Shown here piece by piece: positions 45,101 to 54,829 of a stretch of 64,000 bases of DNA (the stretch's first letter is position 1; each line of letters starts with the position of its first letter). A program made the translations under genes and the position numbers. This DNA comes from Chlorops oryzae (taxonomy: Eukaryota; Arthropoda; Insecta; Diptera; Chloropidae), in assembly GCA_020466095.1 (NCBI GenBank), contig CM035809.1, positions 22,517,442 through 22,581,441 on the forward strand. Reading direction: 5' to 3'. The notes beneath the pieces are model-generated. The model was given only the letters and a program-made list of their open reading frames with translations. It was not told the DNA's origin and ran no database searches.

Positions 45101-47625
45101 TTATTATTTTTTTTTTGTATAAAATTTTTTTGTTAAAAATACCCATTATCTTTATGCTATTTTGTCAAATTCTCTTTTTAATATATTACACAAAATGAGT
45201 ATAAAAAATATCCTCTCGTTCATTGAATATGTATTTCGAGATTTTATCCTTTACACATTAGACAAGAATTATAGAGGTATAGGCGATACCAATAGCTGAT
45301 AAAAAGCTCTCTCTCTCTCTCTGTTAGTAGAAAACTATTATGACGTCACGAGCGGAAAACACCAGCTCGATGTTATTGGGCGTGCTCTAGAAATCGAACC
45401 GGGATAAAAGGAAAAAAAATTCATAATTGATTTCGATTGTTTTTCTTTTCGGATTCGATTTCCAGAGCATGCCTCCTCAATGCCTTAACATATAATACAT
45501 ACATAGAAAGCACAATGGTGCCAGGAAAATTCTTTTAATAAACCTACATCGAGACCTATGATGAGAAATCTTTAAAATTTATTAATCTTACTCCTGAGAA
45601 AATCTCTATATATAAACTGCTGGAGGCGCCTTACTCTGTAGTTCGTCTCGGAAAGTACTCGTACTCGAACACGAATTCATCCAAGTCGAACCGGATAACA
45701 ATAATGACGTACAACGAACACAACGACACTCGGAACAAGAGACAACGTGGTGCAAATCTTTGTTCGAGTCGAACTGCATAGTAAGGGCCCTGATTTTCGC
45801 TTGTGACGTCACACGGAGACAATGACAGTATTGCCTTTATATCTGTATATATTCCTTGCTTAATTGTGATACATCAACGATCCATATTGAAACGATTTTA
45901 GGAAGTTTCAAAATTGCCTATAGCATTGACCGATCTTCAGCTAGAATTCTATAAGATTCTTAATTATTATAATAATTCTTTGAGTATCAGTTGCTGAGCC
46001 TCAAAAGAGAATTTATTCAATTTTTAAAGTAAAAGCTGAGTAATCCAAAAAAAAAAAAAAAAAATTATTACATGAAAATTCCTAATTTAAATTAATTTTT
46101 CGAGTCGGCTGTTCGATTTTCGAACCAAAAAAAAAAAAAAATTCTTTAAATTTCTTTTTCGGTCCTAATGGGTTAAACTCCAGCATATATATTGTGATCA
46201 ATATTGTCAATTCCCATGTTTCTGGGGCCTTCGAAATTTTTATTTGCAATTTTGTTCATAACAAATTTCCTAGTATTGTGATCCATTTAAACTTTTAACT
46301 GCCAAAATAAGGAAACAAATAAATTCTGATTATTCTAATGATCAATAGACGGTGCTGCAGACAATTTGAATCGGCAATTTAACACAAACATTTCGTTACA
46401 CCGTGGTGCGAATCGAAATGTGTTGAATTCGAAAGTTTAGCAAGAATATTCAAAATTCTTTAGTACAATCATTCTTAGAAATTATAAATGTATAAAATAA
46501 AGCAATAACCTTTAAACTGCAAATCTTATTTATATATATTTTTTTTTTTTGCTGTACTGTTATTAATAGAAAAATAAATTTTAAGGCTCTTTGACTTGAA
46601 TTAAAAAAGTTTTCACCCTGAAACCGATGGAAACAATTAATAGATACCTATAATTATTAAGGGTTAAACTTTTAATTTTTCTCGCAATTTCTATGGCCTA
46701 TTAAATTAAATTAAAATTGTTAAAATCATCTGCTGTGTTTTGTCTTATTTATTTTAAATTTTTATTCAAAGAAATATTTAAAATTTGAACAGCAATAATT
46801 CGCAAAAAAAATTGAAAATAAAAAATCTAATTGTGGCACTGCCAAAAAAAAAAGAACAACTTTATTTTCATATTAAACTCATATTTCATAAAAAAAAAGA
46901 AGGAAAGTGCTATAGGAACAAAAAAATTTGGGGGAATACTATTCTGAAAGTCTTAAAAACACGCCATAATTTATTAACTGAGAATTTCAAAATATTTTTG
47001 TAGTTATATTCTTAGAGGCTTAAAAAGCACTTAAACACCTGTCCTTTTTTTTTTTTGTAATCAATTATTATTATTTATATTTTCTTAAATTATATACATA
47101 TATATATTTCATATATTATTCATTAGTTTTAGTAAATAAAATTTTAACTCAGATTATTTCTAAAAAAAAATAAGAAAATCATAACCCAAAGCTTCCTAAA
47201 AAAAATAATTATATTTGAATTAAACTCACCACAAAAAAGGAAAAAAAAAAGTTTTACCAATAATTCACAGCGCTCCTTATGAAATGTTTATAAAATATAA
47301 AATTAAATAAAAAATTTAGAGCAAAACAAATCTACGTGAAAATTTTAACAATTTAAAAAAATATGTGAAGAAGAAAAAAAAATTAAATAAAAACAAAAAA
47401 CAGGAATTACCAATACATATAATAAAATTATTCAGGCACTTGCTGAGAGCATTTCGGATCGGCACTAAATTAATCGCTCTTAAGAATTTGTTATCTCTGA
47501 TCAAAAATAAACCTCAGCACGTGTCCCATAACTGCTATAATTACTGTAACTTTAATTATTATTATGTAATAAATAAGAATTACAAATCAAATTTATAAAC
47601 TAATGTTTCTTTAAACACTTTGCTC
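45101..47625. other. Intergenic, AT-rich, little structure
   Basis: A CT run is at 45307-45322. The interval 45620-45830 is less AT-rich and has two overlapping minus-strand frames, neither with a domain. From 46500 the sequence is nearly all A and T. Confidence 0.45.
45379..45473. mobile_element. Short fold-back element, family GGCATGCTCT
   Basis: GGCGTGCTCTAGAAATCGAA at the left is inverted at the right as TTCGATTTCCAGAGCATGCC with two mismatches. It is a sister of 30457-30534. Confidence 0.65.
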
Positions 47626-47780
47626 GTCGGCCTCTGTGCCGTAGTTGGCTGAGATGTTAATGTAACGAGGCGAGAGGCCATGGGTTCGACTCCCAGCTGA
47701 GGTCGTCGTTGATGTTTGTGTCGTTTTTTCAATATCTGTTTCTCTTTTTTGTTTTCCCATTACGGTGACTTATGTTTTAT
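47626..47780 (+). repeat. tRNA-derived SINE
   Basis: GGCCTCTGTGCCGTAGTTGG contains the A box (47637-47649) and GGTTCGACTCC (47683-47693) is a perfect B box. A T-rich tail follows. It is the plus-strand sister of the copy at 26645-26777. Confidence 0.78.
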
Positions 47781-47829
47781 AAAACAAGGTATTCTTTTAA
47801 AACATTCAAAAGGTTTTACAAAAACTGAA

Positions 47830-48055
47830 ATACACTGGAGAAAATAGTTAAATTTTTGTTTTCTTTTTTGTGCAACATTTTTTTCTCAGTGTAAAATTTA
47901 AAAATAAGTTTTCTATATTCCTTGTTTTATTAACAATAAAACACCGTTTGTTTCATCTTTTTATCTTAATTATTTCTGGAGATATTAAATTTTTAAAAAC
48001 ATGCCATATGAGTAATGTGTTTTGTATCATTTTCGCACATTTGTACTGGATATTA
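47830..48055 (+). repeat. Dispersed repeat A, copy 4 (partial)
   Basis: It starts with the TA-bordered stem-loop (CACTGGAGAAAATAG ... TTTTCTCAGTG), continues with GTTTGTTTCATC and then jumps to the left-part word TTTGTACTGGATATTAGTAC. The family order is thus permuted here, as if two copies are joined head to tail. Confidence 0.7.
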
Positions 48056-48065
48056 GTACTAGAGC

Positions 48066-48605
48066 AAGGGCGTAGCGAGAGAAAGAGTGCTTTGGTAGCG
48101 CTTATATTTGCCACATTGGTATATTGAGTAATTATAAGACATTAACCGAAAAAAAATTTGGGGGGGCAAGAAGAAGTTTAGAGAGTTGGGACCAAAAACC
48201 CAAAAACTCCGAAAAATTCATGACGTCCGATTTCGATGAAAATTTATATATAGAATAAGTGAAAAATTGTAAGAATTTTGGCGCTAACATTTTTAAAAAA
48301 TACTGATTACAACTAGTCTAGTTTGAGTCTAGTTCGAAACTGGTCCAAAAAGGACTAGTTGTAATAAGTTTTTTGCAAAAGTTTTAGTGCCAATATTCTT
48401 AGAAGTTTTCACTTATTCTATATATTAATTTTCACCGAAATTGGACCTCATGAATTTTTCGGATTTTTTGTGTTTTTGGTCCAAATCTCTCTAAACTTAT
48501 TCTTGCCCCCCAAATTTTTTTTCTATTAATGTCTTATAATTGCTCAATATACCAATGTGGCAAATATAAGCGCTACCAAAGCACTCTTTCTCTCGCTACG
48601 CCCTT
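48066..48605. mobile_element. 540-bp near-complete palindrome with 10-bp TSD (MULE-type fold-back)
   Basis: The left arm begins AAGGGCGTAGCGAGAGAAAG and the right arm ends with its exact complement. The arms run for more than 200 bp to a centre near 48335, with few mismatches in the outer 60 bp and more inside. The 10-bp GTACTAGAGC flanks both sides (48056-48065, 48606-48615). The length of duplication suggests a Mutator-like transposase. It sits in dispersed repeat A. Confidence 0.9.
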
Positions 48606-49060
48606 GTACTAGAGCATCTATGTATGTGCACTTGTAATTTTTTGAATATCTCACTGTTGCTCCATTTAATTTGAATGAAACTTTTTTTTAAATGAAAGAA
48701 AATACTTAGAGGTATCATTTAAAAAAAATTTTAGAGTGGCGTCAAACTGGGAATACACTGAAAAAAATTATTAAAATTATCTTTTGAGTTTTGTGGGAAA
48801 ATTTTTCTCAGTGTAAAATAAAAAAAAAATTTTTTTTGATTTCCTGTTATATTAGCAACCGGCCAACGTTTGTTTCATCTTCTTATCTTAATTAGTTTTT
48901 GAGATATAAAATTTTGAAAAAAGGCTTATTAAAAAAGAATTTTCAAGGGCCGTTCAAAATAAAAATCTAAAAAGTAGTTTCCACAGCGTTTTTAGATGGC
49001 ACCTATCGAAAAATCATCAAAATTTCAAAAATCCTTTCATGATGCCGGAACCCGCCTGAC
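48606..49060 (+). repeat. Dispersed repeat A, copy 5
   Basis: Right-hand continuation after the palindrome: ATGTGCACTTGTAATTTTTT, the stem-loop at 48754-48818, GCAACCGGCCAACGTTTG, GGCTTATTAAAAAAG and the end block ATGATGCCGGAACCCGCC. Confidence 0.8.
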
Positions 49061-50040
49061 ACTTTGTAGTTTTTGGCAGTTTCGTGCAGTACGGGACCAG
49101 ATCTTCTGTTTCATATCTGACAAAACTGGAGAGAGCCCCTTAGACATGAATAAAGAACTGTAATACTGAACTGACCCAAAAAAAAAAAAACTTCATCTGA
49201 GAGATACAAATAGGGAAAATCTCAAACATTGAAAAATTTCACCTTTCTTTTATAGCAATATTGGCCTGTAGCTCCCAAGCCAGTACGAATTCTATGATAG
49301 CTTTCAAATTAAAATGAGGGAAAAATAAAACCGGACGCTTGATACCACTTTGGTAATGCAAAGTTGAAATTTCTTACCTTCGCCATCAAAACATCATCCA
49401 AGATAAGCTTGGGATACATTTCGTAAGCTCGGCTTATCTTCAAAGTTTCTGAGTTATTTTCGTTTTTTTTTTTTCTAGGGTCTGATTTGGGTTATGCATT
49501 ATTTTTTTTTTTTTAGCTCGAATTTGTTAATTCCAAATTGTTAAATTTTTGAGATTTTGTAGGAGCCATACCCCTGGAACGGGGGCAGGGCTTGAGGTCT
49601 GTGATGACCTTTTTTGTCCGCCCATTATTTTTTTTTTTAAGATGCATAAGAAAATAAAGCGGCAGAGGCATATAAAAAAAAAAACGCTTCAGAATTGAAT
49701 CAGAAATTTTCTGAAGGGGTTTTTTATATGAACTTTTTCATTTGTGTTTCATTTCTGACAGAACTAGAGAGAGCCCCTAAGGAAGAACAACACCCCGGGA
49801 CCCTAATTTCTCCTGGCGGGCCTGGTGAAGGTACCTGGAAATCTTGGTAAGCAAGAAAGTTGCTACATTTTTAATTTACAGTTCATTAAGCATTATTTGA
49901 TAGTCCAAAATTGATTTATTTTTTCCTTTATTCTTCATATTTAATTAAATCATTTCAAATAAAAATATTAAAGTAACAAATCGCCTTCGCCGTCTAATTT
50001 GTCCTGAACTCCCTCAACTTCTGAAGATATGCGATATTTC
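49061..50040. other. Intergenic; short direct repeat
   Basis: CTGACAAAACTGGAGAGAGC at 49118-49137 recurs with two changes at 49757-49776. A small hairpin AGATAAGC...GCTTATCT lies at 49400-49440. No gene. Confidence 0.5.
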
Positions 50041-50075
50041 GAGAACTTCACAATGTTGAAACTGAATTTTTGATA

Positions 50076-50081
50076 TTTATT
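50076..50081 (-). terminator. Polyadenylation signal candidate for the protease homologue
   Basis: AATAAA on the minus strand starts 3 bases after the stop codon; a further AATAAA lies at 49915-49920. The first is unusually close to the stop, so either may be used. Confidence 0.4.
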
Positions 50082-50084
50082 TGA

Positions 50085-50924
50085 TTAAGCTTTGCGGGAG
50101 TTGGAATAGGCGGACATTTTTTGATTAATCCACTCGACATACGATGAGACGCGTGTATGAACAGTTGGAAATTGATACCATCCACAAGGTGTATCGAACC
50201 ATGATACCATGCCAATCAATTCGCTTGATGCATTTTGATGTTTTATAACCATTGGACCACCCTCGTCACCGGTGCACGTATTGTAACCAGCCATCGTGGT
50301 ATCGGAGCAAACATTGGTTTCAAATAATTCGATTGGAAGCCATTTGTTGCAATCCTCATATGTCAAAGTGACCGTTTGCACGACCTTGAGTCTTTGGGAG
50401 AGTTCGATAGCAAAGGGATCAACCATTCCCCATCCGTATATGCTAACTCTAGCGTCATTATGGATTTTTCCGGGTGTTGGTAGAACTGCTGGCTGTACGT
50501 ACTCATTGAACACGAAACTGCTGCTCAAATGAAAGAGAGCAATATCGTTGGGTGAAGCATACATGAACTCTTCCCACGATTCATGAACTGCTGCATAGTC
50601 AACAACACGTTCTTGGGTTTTCTCAGGTTCAAGGTTATCAAGCTGGTGAAGTCCCGCAACGATACTCAAACGACTTATTGGTTCAAATGCGCCGCAGCGC
50701 GCAACAGTCAGGACCCAATCCTTGTCGATAATGGTTCCAGCACAGAAATGTTTTCCTTTTTTGCGCAGCGAAACTATGTAAGGAGCCGAATGTGGTACAG
50801 CATCCTTGCCATTAATCACGCGAGTATTGGGTAACGAAGGGGTAAGTTTACCCATGACGGTACCGGGTAACTTCGAAGCATAGCTGCAAGCTACCAAAAC
50901 TGCGATTAAAATGAAAGCCTTCAT
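50085..50924 (-). CDS. Secreted serine protease homologue (catalytically dead, chymotrypsin fold)
   Basis: A single exon encodes 279 residues. Residues 1-17 are a signal peptide (MKAFILIAVLVACSYAS). A short propeptide ends at Arg35, before VINGKDA. The S1A fold is complete: GTIID, the loop with TVARC (76-77), NDIALFHL with Asp127, YGWG (163-166), and CTGDEGGPM (217-225). The catalytic His is Arg76 (codon 50697-50699) and the catalytic Ser is Glu221 (codon 50262-50264), while Asp127 and the usual cysteines remain. The position equivalent to 189 is Asn215, not the Asp of trypsins. Such homologues bind or regulate instead of cutting, for example in immunity, saliva or gut. I chose Met at 50924 and not the upstream Met at 50957 because only the former starts directly with a signal peptide and the likely transcription start lies near 50957. 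The frame is intact and constrained-looking, so this is a real gene and not a pseudogene. Confidence 0.93.
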   Translation of the reverse strand: MKAFILIAVLVACSYASKLPGTVMGKLTPSLPNTRVINGKDAVPHSAPYIVSLRKKGKHFCAGTIIDKDWVLTVARCGAFEPISRLSIVAGLHQLDNLEPEKTQERVVDYAAVHESWEEFMYASPNDIALFHLSSSFVFNEYVQPAVLPTPGKIHNDARVSIYGWGMVDPFAIELSQRLKVVQTVTLTYEDCNKWLPIELFETNVCSDTTMAGYNTCTGDEGGPMVIKHQNASSELIGMVSWFDTPCGWYQFPTVHTRVSSYVEWINQKMSAYSNSRKA

Positions 50925-50952
50925 TATTTTACAACTCAAGTCGAACGATGAG

Positions 50953-50992
50953 GACAACTGTTGTGTTCCAGGAAAGTTTCGTGGTTTTTATA
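50953..50992 (-). promoter_or_regulatory. Core promoter of the protease homologue (TATA + initiator)
   Basis: On the minus strand TATAAAAA lies at 50992-50985. About 28 bp downstream is AACAGTTG (around 50960-50953), which resembles the arthropod initiator. This implies a 5' UTR of roughly 30 bases before the start at 50924. Confidence 0.65.
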
Positions 50993-51660
50993 GTCAAAAA
51001 TCAATATATCCGGTCAGAATGGTATTAATGATCCGATATAGCGATTATAATTATCAATGCCTTTCAAATTTATGACTTATATTCGTTGGTTAACATTAAA
51101 TTTAGCAGTTAAGTTCGAAGTCATAAACCTCTAAGTCGTGACTTCCTCATCTTCGATGGACTTGCGATCTCAGAAGACCCAGTTGCCCTGTAGAACCGCA
51201 AAATATACCTAATGCATATCGACATGTTTTCTGTTATCAGTTTCCTTTAGTCTATTATCTGCGAATCTATTAAAACTTTCTTATCAAGATGACGAGCGAT
51301 TATGCAGCTTGAAGTACACCAAATGTAATCTCGAATGTCGTTGTGCACCATGTACCATTGCTTGGACAATTAACTCATTTGTGTCTTTGGGAGTCATGAA
51401 ATTGTCACGAACGGGGTGGAGGAGAGTACGCAACTGGCCATTGAAGTAGAAAAATTTGTTCCCGAACCATTCGAGATAGACAATAAAAAAATGTAAAATA
51501 ACCAAAAAAAAAAAAATATTGTACTGTAAGCGCATATGATACATATAGGAGAGTCCTCCAAGGTGGTCATCCCCCCAAGGTGGACAACCCGGGAATTTAG
51601 TTTTTTTTTAAATTAATTTTTAAAATTAATTAATCAGCCTGCAGAAGCACGTTGTTATTT

Positions 51661-51728
51661 GCCTGCGACAGGAATCGAGCTCTTCAGATTGCTGAGCGCA
51701 CACGCATCCACTACGCCACGGAGCCATC
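51661..51728 (-). repeat. tRNA-like SINE head
   Basis: On the minus strand TGGCGTAGTGGATGCGT is an A box and GAGCTCGATTCCTG a diverged B box, with tRNA-like spacing. The middle CTCAGCAATCTGAAGA resembles that of the copy at 27295-27372. Confidence 0.5.
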
Positions 51729-51985
51729 TGACTCATGCGCAGCAAATATATTAGATTCATGTTTGGACAAAAACTCAACTGTAGACGCCTTGTTGACCAT
51801 GCCAATAGTTTTTTTTTTTTTTGAATCTACTGTACCTGTCTCTACTCGTGTACTAGTTCTTTTTCCTATACTCGAGAACTACTCGCAGGAGCCCCAATTT
51901 AGACCAATCTTTTCTACAGATCAACTGCAAAATTAATTAATCTCCTTCTCTTACATTAAAAATACATAATATGTGTTCTGTATTA

Positions 51986-52412
51986 CATACGCTGCAGTAA
52001 TGAGCCGGTCAATTTCCTAGGAAGGATTGGCCTTTAACCGGTCTAAATCCTACTGATTATATTATGGCAGTTCGCTCTATCGAATTCGGCTAGCCGGCGG
52101 TCGGTAATAAACGGGTTGGGTTAAGGGTAGTCTGTAAATGACATTTTCATCAACTTAGAATATATATATAAGAAATTTGATTTTTATTTTCGTTATTGGA
52201 CTATCCTAAAACCAGAAAAAATTATGAAAATTGACCCAAAAAACTGACCTAGGGTCAGCCGTTTTGCGGACTAGTCCCTATCCAATGACAGGCCCATGTT
52301 AAAAAGGTCAGTTGAATACATTAGAAGTGGAATTATGAGGGGACTAGCACTGGTAACATGAAGGACTGACTGAAGGCTACACTTGGGTCAGTCCAAATTA
52401 CTGCAGCGTATG
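51986..52412. mobile_element. TIR element 120 bp upstream of BBS5
   Basis: CATACGCTGCAGTAAT at the left is perfectly inverted at the right (ATTACTGCAGCGTATG). Further inside GGTCA and TGACC words face each other, and GACTAGTCCC has an inverted partner. It is 427 bp and non-coding. No target duplication was found. Confidence 0.7.
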
Positions 52413-52470
52413 TTCTCAAAGCAAAAGTGTCTGTTTTTCTATGTGTCTACCTTTGTTTTTTTGTTTATTA

Positions 52471-52484
52471 GTTACCTTAGCAAC
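52471..52484 (+). promoter_or_regulatory. X-box (RFX-type site) of BBS5
   Basis: GTTACCTTAGCAAC is an imperfect palindrome that fits the X-box consensus of RFX/DAF-19 factors (GTNRCC, 0-3 bases, RGYAAC). It lies 51 bp before the ATG of BBS5. X-boxes at this distance are typical of BBS and other cilium genes in worms and flies. Confidence 0.85.
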
Positions 52485-52534
52485 GAGTCCTACTCAAATA
52501 ATTGCGACCAACATTCATATCTCAATCAATCTCA

Positions 52535-53249
52535 ATGGAGCCTTTAATTGAAAACCAACTTTGGGAGGACAAAGAAATCAAATTCGATTCACCCAGTCCG
52601 TAAGTAAAAAAAAACTTTTCCTTTACCAATCACTCAAAATGCACCCATAATAGATTCCACAAAATTTCCAGACAGAAGAATTTACGTAATGGTGAAAAAC
52701 TTTTGGATACGATCTATCATATTGAAGATTCGAAAGGCTATCCTGGGGATTCGGGACGCTTATTGGCAACGAATTTACGTGTGATTTGGCATTCTCTGGT
52801 CCATAAGAGATTTAATTTGTGTATGTTATTCGATGTGTGCGTGAAAAGCAGGGGCGGACTGGGGTTTGAAAAATGGGGCTTCGTTACCTAAGAAAAAAAA
52901 AAAAAAAAGCAACAGCAAAAAAGCACAGGAAACTGGGTGCCCACTGGGCTTTTGTCCGGTTGCCCATGGGCCCAGTCCGCCCCTGGTTAAAAGCTATTTG
53001 TAAGTGTCCCATTTTTATGTTTCGCGTCCCACAGCGATTGGATATGGTACGATAGCCAAACCGGAAGTTCGTATGGTTCCAAACAAAGCGCATGGTACAT
53101 CACTGGCATTGTTCATATTAGCGATTTGTGGGAATTCGCGTTTTGAGTTCCTTTTCACAGACATTTCAGCCGAGACAGCGCGAAAAAATCAACCGATTTT
53201 TTCATCGATTTTCGAAATTTTCCAGTAAGTTGTTCCAGCTCCCTTAAGC

Positions 53250-53299
<50 letters not shown>

Positions 53300-54774
53300 C
53301 TGAGGCGATTTTTATTATTACACAGTGAAACCACCAAATTGTGCCCTAAGATTTGACTGCATATTCTGATAGTACTCGGTGAGTATACCATGGTTCGGAA
53401 CCATTTGCGTTGGATTGAAAAATTTCGTGCATACTTAAAGGGTAAACTTGAGTTTTTTCGTCTGATTTTTTGCAAAAAATTTTTCAGGTTTGAAGTGGAA
53501 AAACGGTATCAAGAAGCGCTCAGATTCAGTTTGTGTACTTACAGAAATTGTTTTGCTATAATTTTTCTATATTTTAGTGAAAACATTTTCAAAATATTCT
53601 TATTAACTTGGGAGCTATGGACCATTAAAGTTAAAAAGAGGTTTAAAAAATCGTGAAATTTGAGAAGTTTTTGCAATTTTTACCTACAAGATAGAGTTTT
53701 TTTGGATCAGTTTGTACTAAAACTATTTAAATAAGTTCAGAGCTAAAACTTTGTCATAGATAGGAAATTAAAATATTGAACGCGTTACGAGATATAGCTA
53801 TAAGGAAGTGCGCAACTTAATTCTTGGCCCCACTTTTTGAGATCGATTTAAAAACGAAAAAGGGACAACTTGATTAAACTAAGTATGAGGCTTGCTATAC
53901 TCACCGAGTACTATCAGAATCTGCAAAAATCAAATCTTAGGACACACGCGATGACGTCAAAAATGTCACACAAAATTTGAACCATTTGAATTGCAGTTTA
54001 TACCAGCGAACATATCTCTATCGTGAATTAAAACTACGTGGAGCAATAATTCAATCGGGCAACATTGTTATAATGCCACGCGAACAAGTTTATAGCAATG
54101 TTGGCGGTGTCATGAATCTATCGAGCGATCAGGGGAATCTGGGATGTTTTGTCGTGACAAATATACGTCTCGTCTGGTTCGCCGATGCCAATGAAACATT
54201 CAATATTAGTTTACCCTACCTGCAGATAGCTAATGTAAGCCTTTGGATATTACTTATAAATAATAATGTCATGAGTTTGAAAATCAATTTTTTCCTTTTC
54301 AAATAGATACGCATACGGGAATCAAAGTATGGACCCGCATTGGTCGTTCAGACCACTGAAACTGGAGGTGGTTACGTGCTGGGCTTTCGAATCGATCCGA
54401 ATGAACGTCTCAATGAAATTTATCAGGAACTTATTGCGTTGCATAAAATTTACAGTGCCAATCCGAATTTCGGTATCGAATACGATTCAGCGGAAGCTCA
54501 GAGACGTAATGCCATTGCGGCTCAACAAATGTCGGAGAATGAATTTAAAGTTCAAGATTTTAAGGAGCTCGACGAGAGACAGGAAAGAGAAATCAACTCG
54601 AAATTGAATACTTATCTCGCTGAGGGTTCACTAGCGGCCGCCAATTCCGCTCGACGGCCACGTGAGCCGATCTATTGCAAGGAATTGGGCTTTGCCATGG
54701 AACGTATTCGTGATGGCTATAAATTACAGGATTTGTGGGATATTCTGCCGAAAGGTATGAAAGATGAAGAATAA
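52535..54774 (+). CDS. BBS5: BBSome subunit BBS5
   Basis: Five exons join to 369 residues: 52535-52599, 52672-52820, 53035-53224, 53997-54234 and 54307-54774. All introns have GT-AG borders and the phases agree. The protein starts MEPLIENQLWEDKEIKFD, like other BBS5 proteins (LWED near the start), and keeps the two PH-like (DM16) repeats: the first about 25-135 with GDSGRLLATNLRVIWHS and NSRFEFLFTD, the second about 150-265 with VGGVMNLSSDQGNLGCFVVTN, RLVWFAD, SLPYLQI and GGYVLGFRIDP. The C-terminus has the ELGFAMERIRDGYKLQDLW motif. BBS5 binds phosphoinositides and helps the BBSome coat move membrane proteins in cilia; in flies this concerns ciliated sensory neurons and sperm. It is a little longer than the human protein (341), mainly in the linker before the C-terminal motif. 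Introns 2 and 3 carry transposon remnants. An X-box precedes it. Confidence 0.97.
52849..52985. mobile_element. 137-bp hAT MITE in BBS5 intron 2
   Basis: CAGGGGCGGACTGG at the left is perfectly inverted at the right. The flanks GTGAAAAG (52841-52848) and GTTAAAAG (52986-52993) agree at 7 of 8 positions, consistent with a hAT target duplication that has changed once. Confidence 0.82.
53255..53297. repeat. (CT)n microsatellite in BBS5 intron 3
   Basis: About 40 bp of uninterrupted CT, the longest dinucleotide run in the window. It begins some 30 bp after the exon 3 donor. Confidence 0.95.
53341..53946. mobile_element. 606-bp TIR element in BBS5 intron 3
   Basis: The left arm (CCTAAGATTTG, then ATTCTGATAGTACTCGGTGA) is inverted at 53896-53942 with a small indel. 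The arms are about 45 bp. An 88-codon frame inside (53390-53656) has no domain. It accounts for most of the 772-bp intron. Confidence 0.75.
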
Positions 54775-54805
54775 AGTGTTCATATTCAATTAAGGAAAAA
54801 TTTTG

Positions 54806-54811
54806 AATAAA
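54806..54811 (+). terminator. Polyadenylation signal of BBS5
   Basis: AATAAA lies 31 bases after the stop codon, followed by a T-rich GT-containing stretch (TTTTGTTTGTGTG) as expected for a downstream element. Confidence 0.75.
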
Positions 54812-54829
54812 AGAACTTTTGTTTGTGTG

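Noticed and set aside
45606..45822. Two overlapping minus-strand frames in a GC-richer patch
   Set aside because: Neither has a domain; the patch could be a repeat.
47626..47705. Functional tRNA gene
   Set aside because: Both promoter boxes fit, but arms do not close into a cloverleaf and a related copy with the same tail exists, so SINE is the better call.
50085..50924. Calling the protease gene a pseudogene because the active site is lost
   Set aside because: The frame, signal peptide, cysteines and promoter are intact, and catalytically dead homologues are common in insects.
50925..50957. Upstream Met (50957) as the start of the protease homologue
   Set aside because: It adds MSSSFDLSCKI before a perfect signal peptide and lies at the predicted transcription start.
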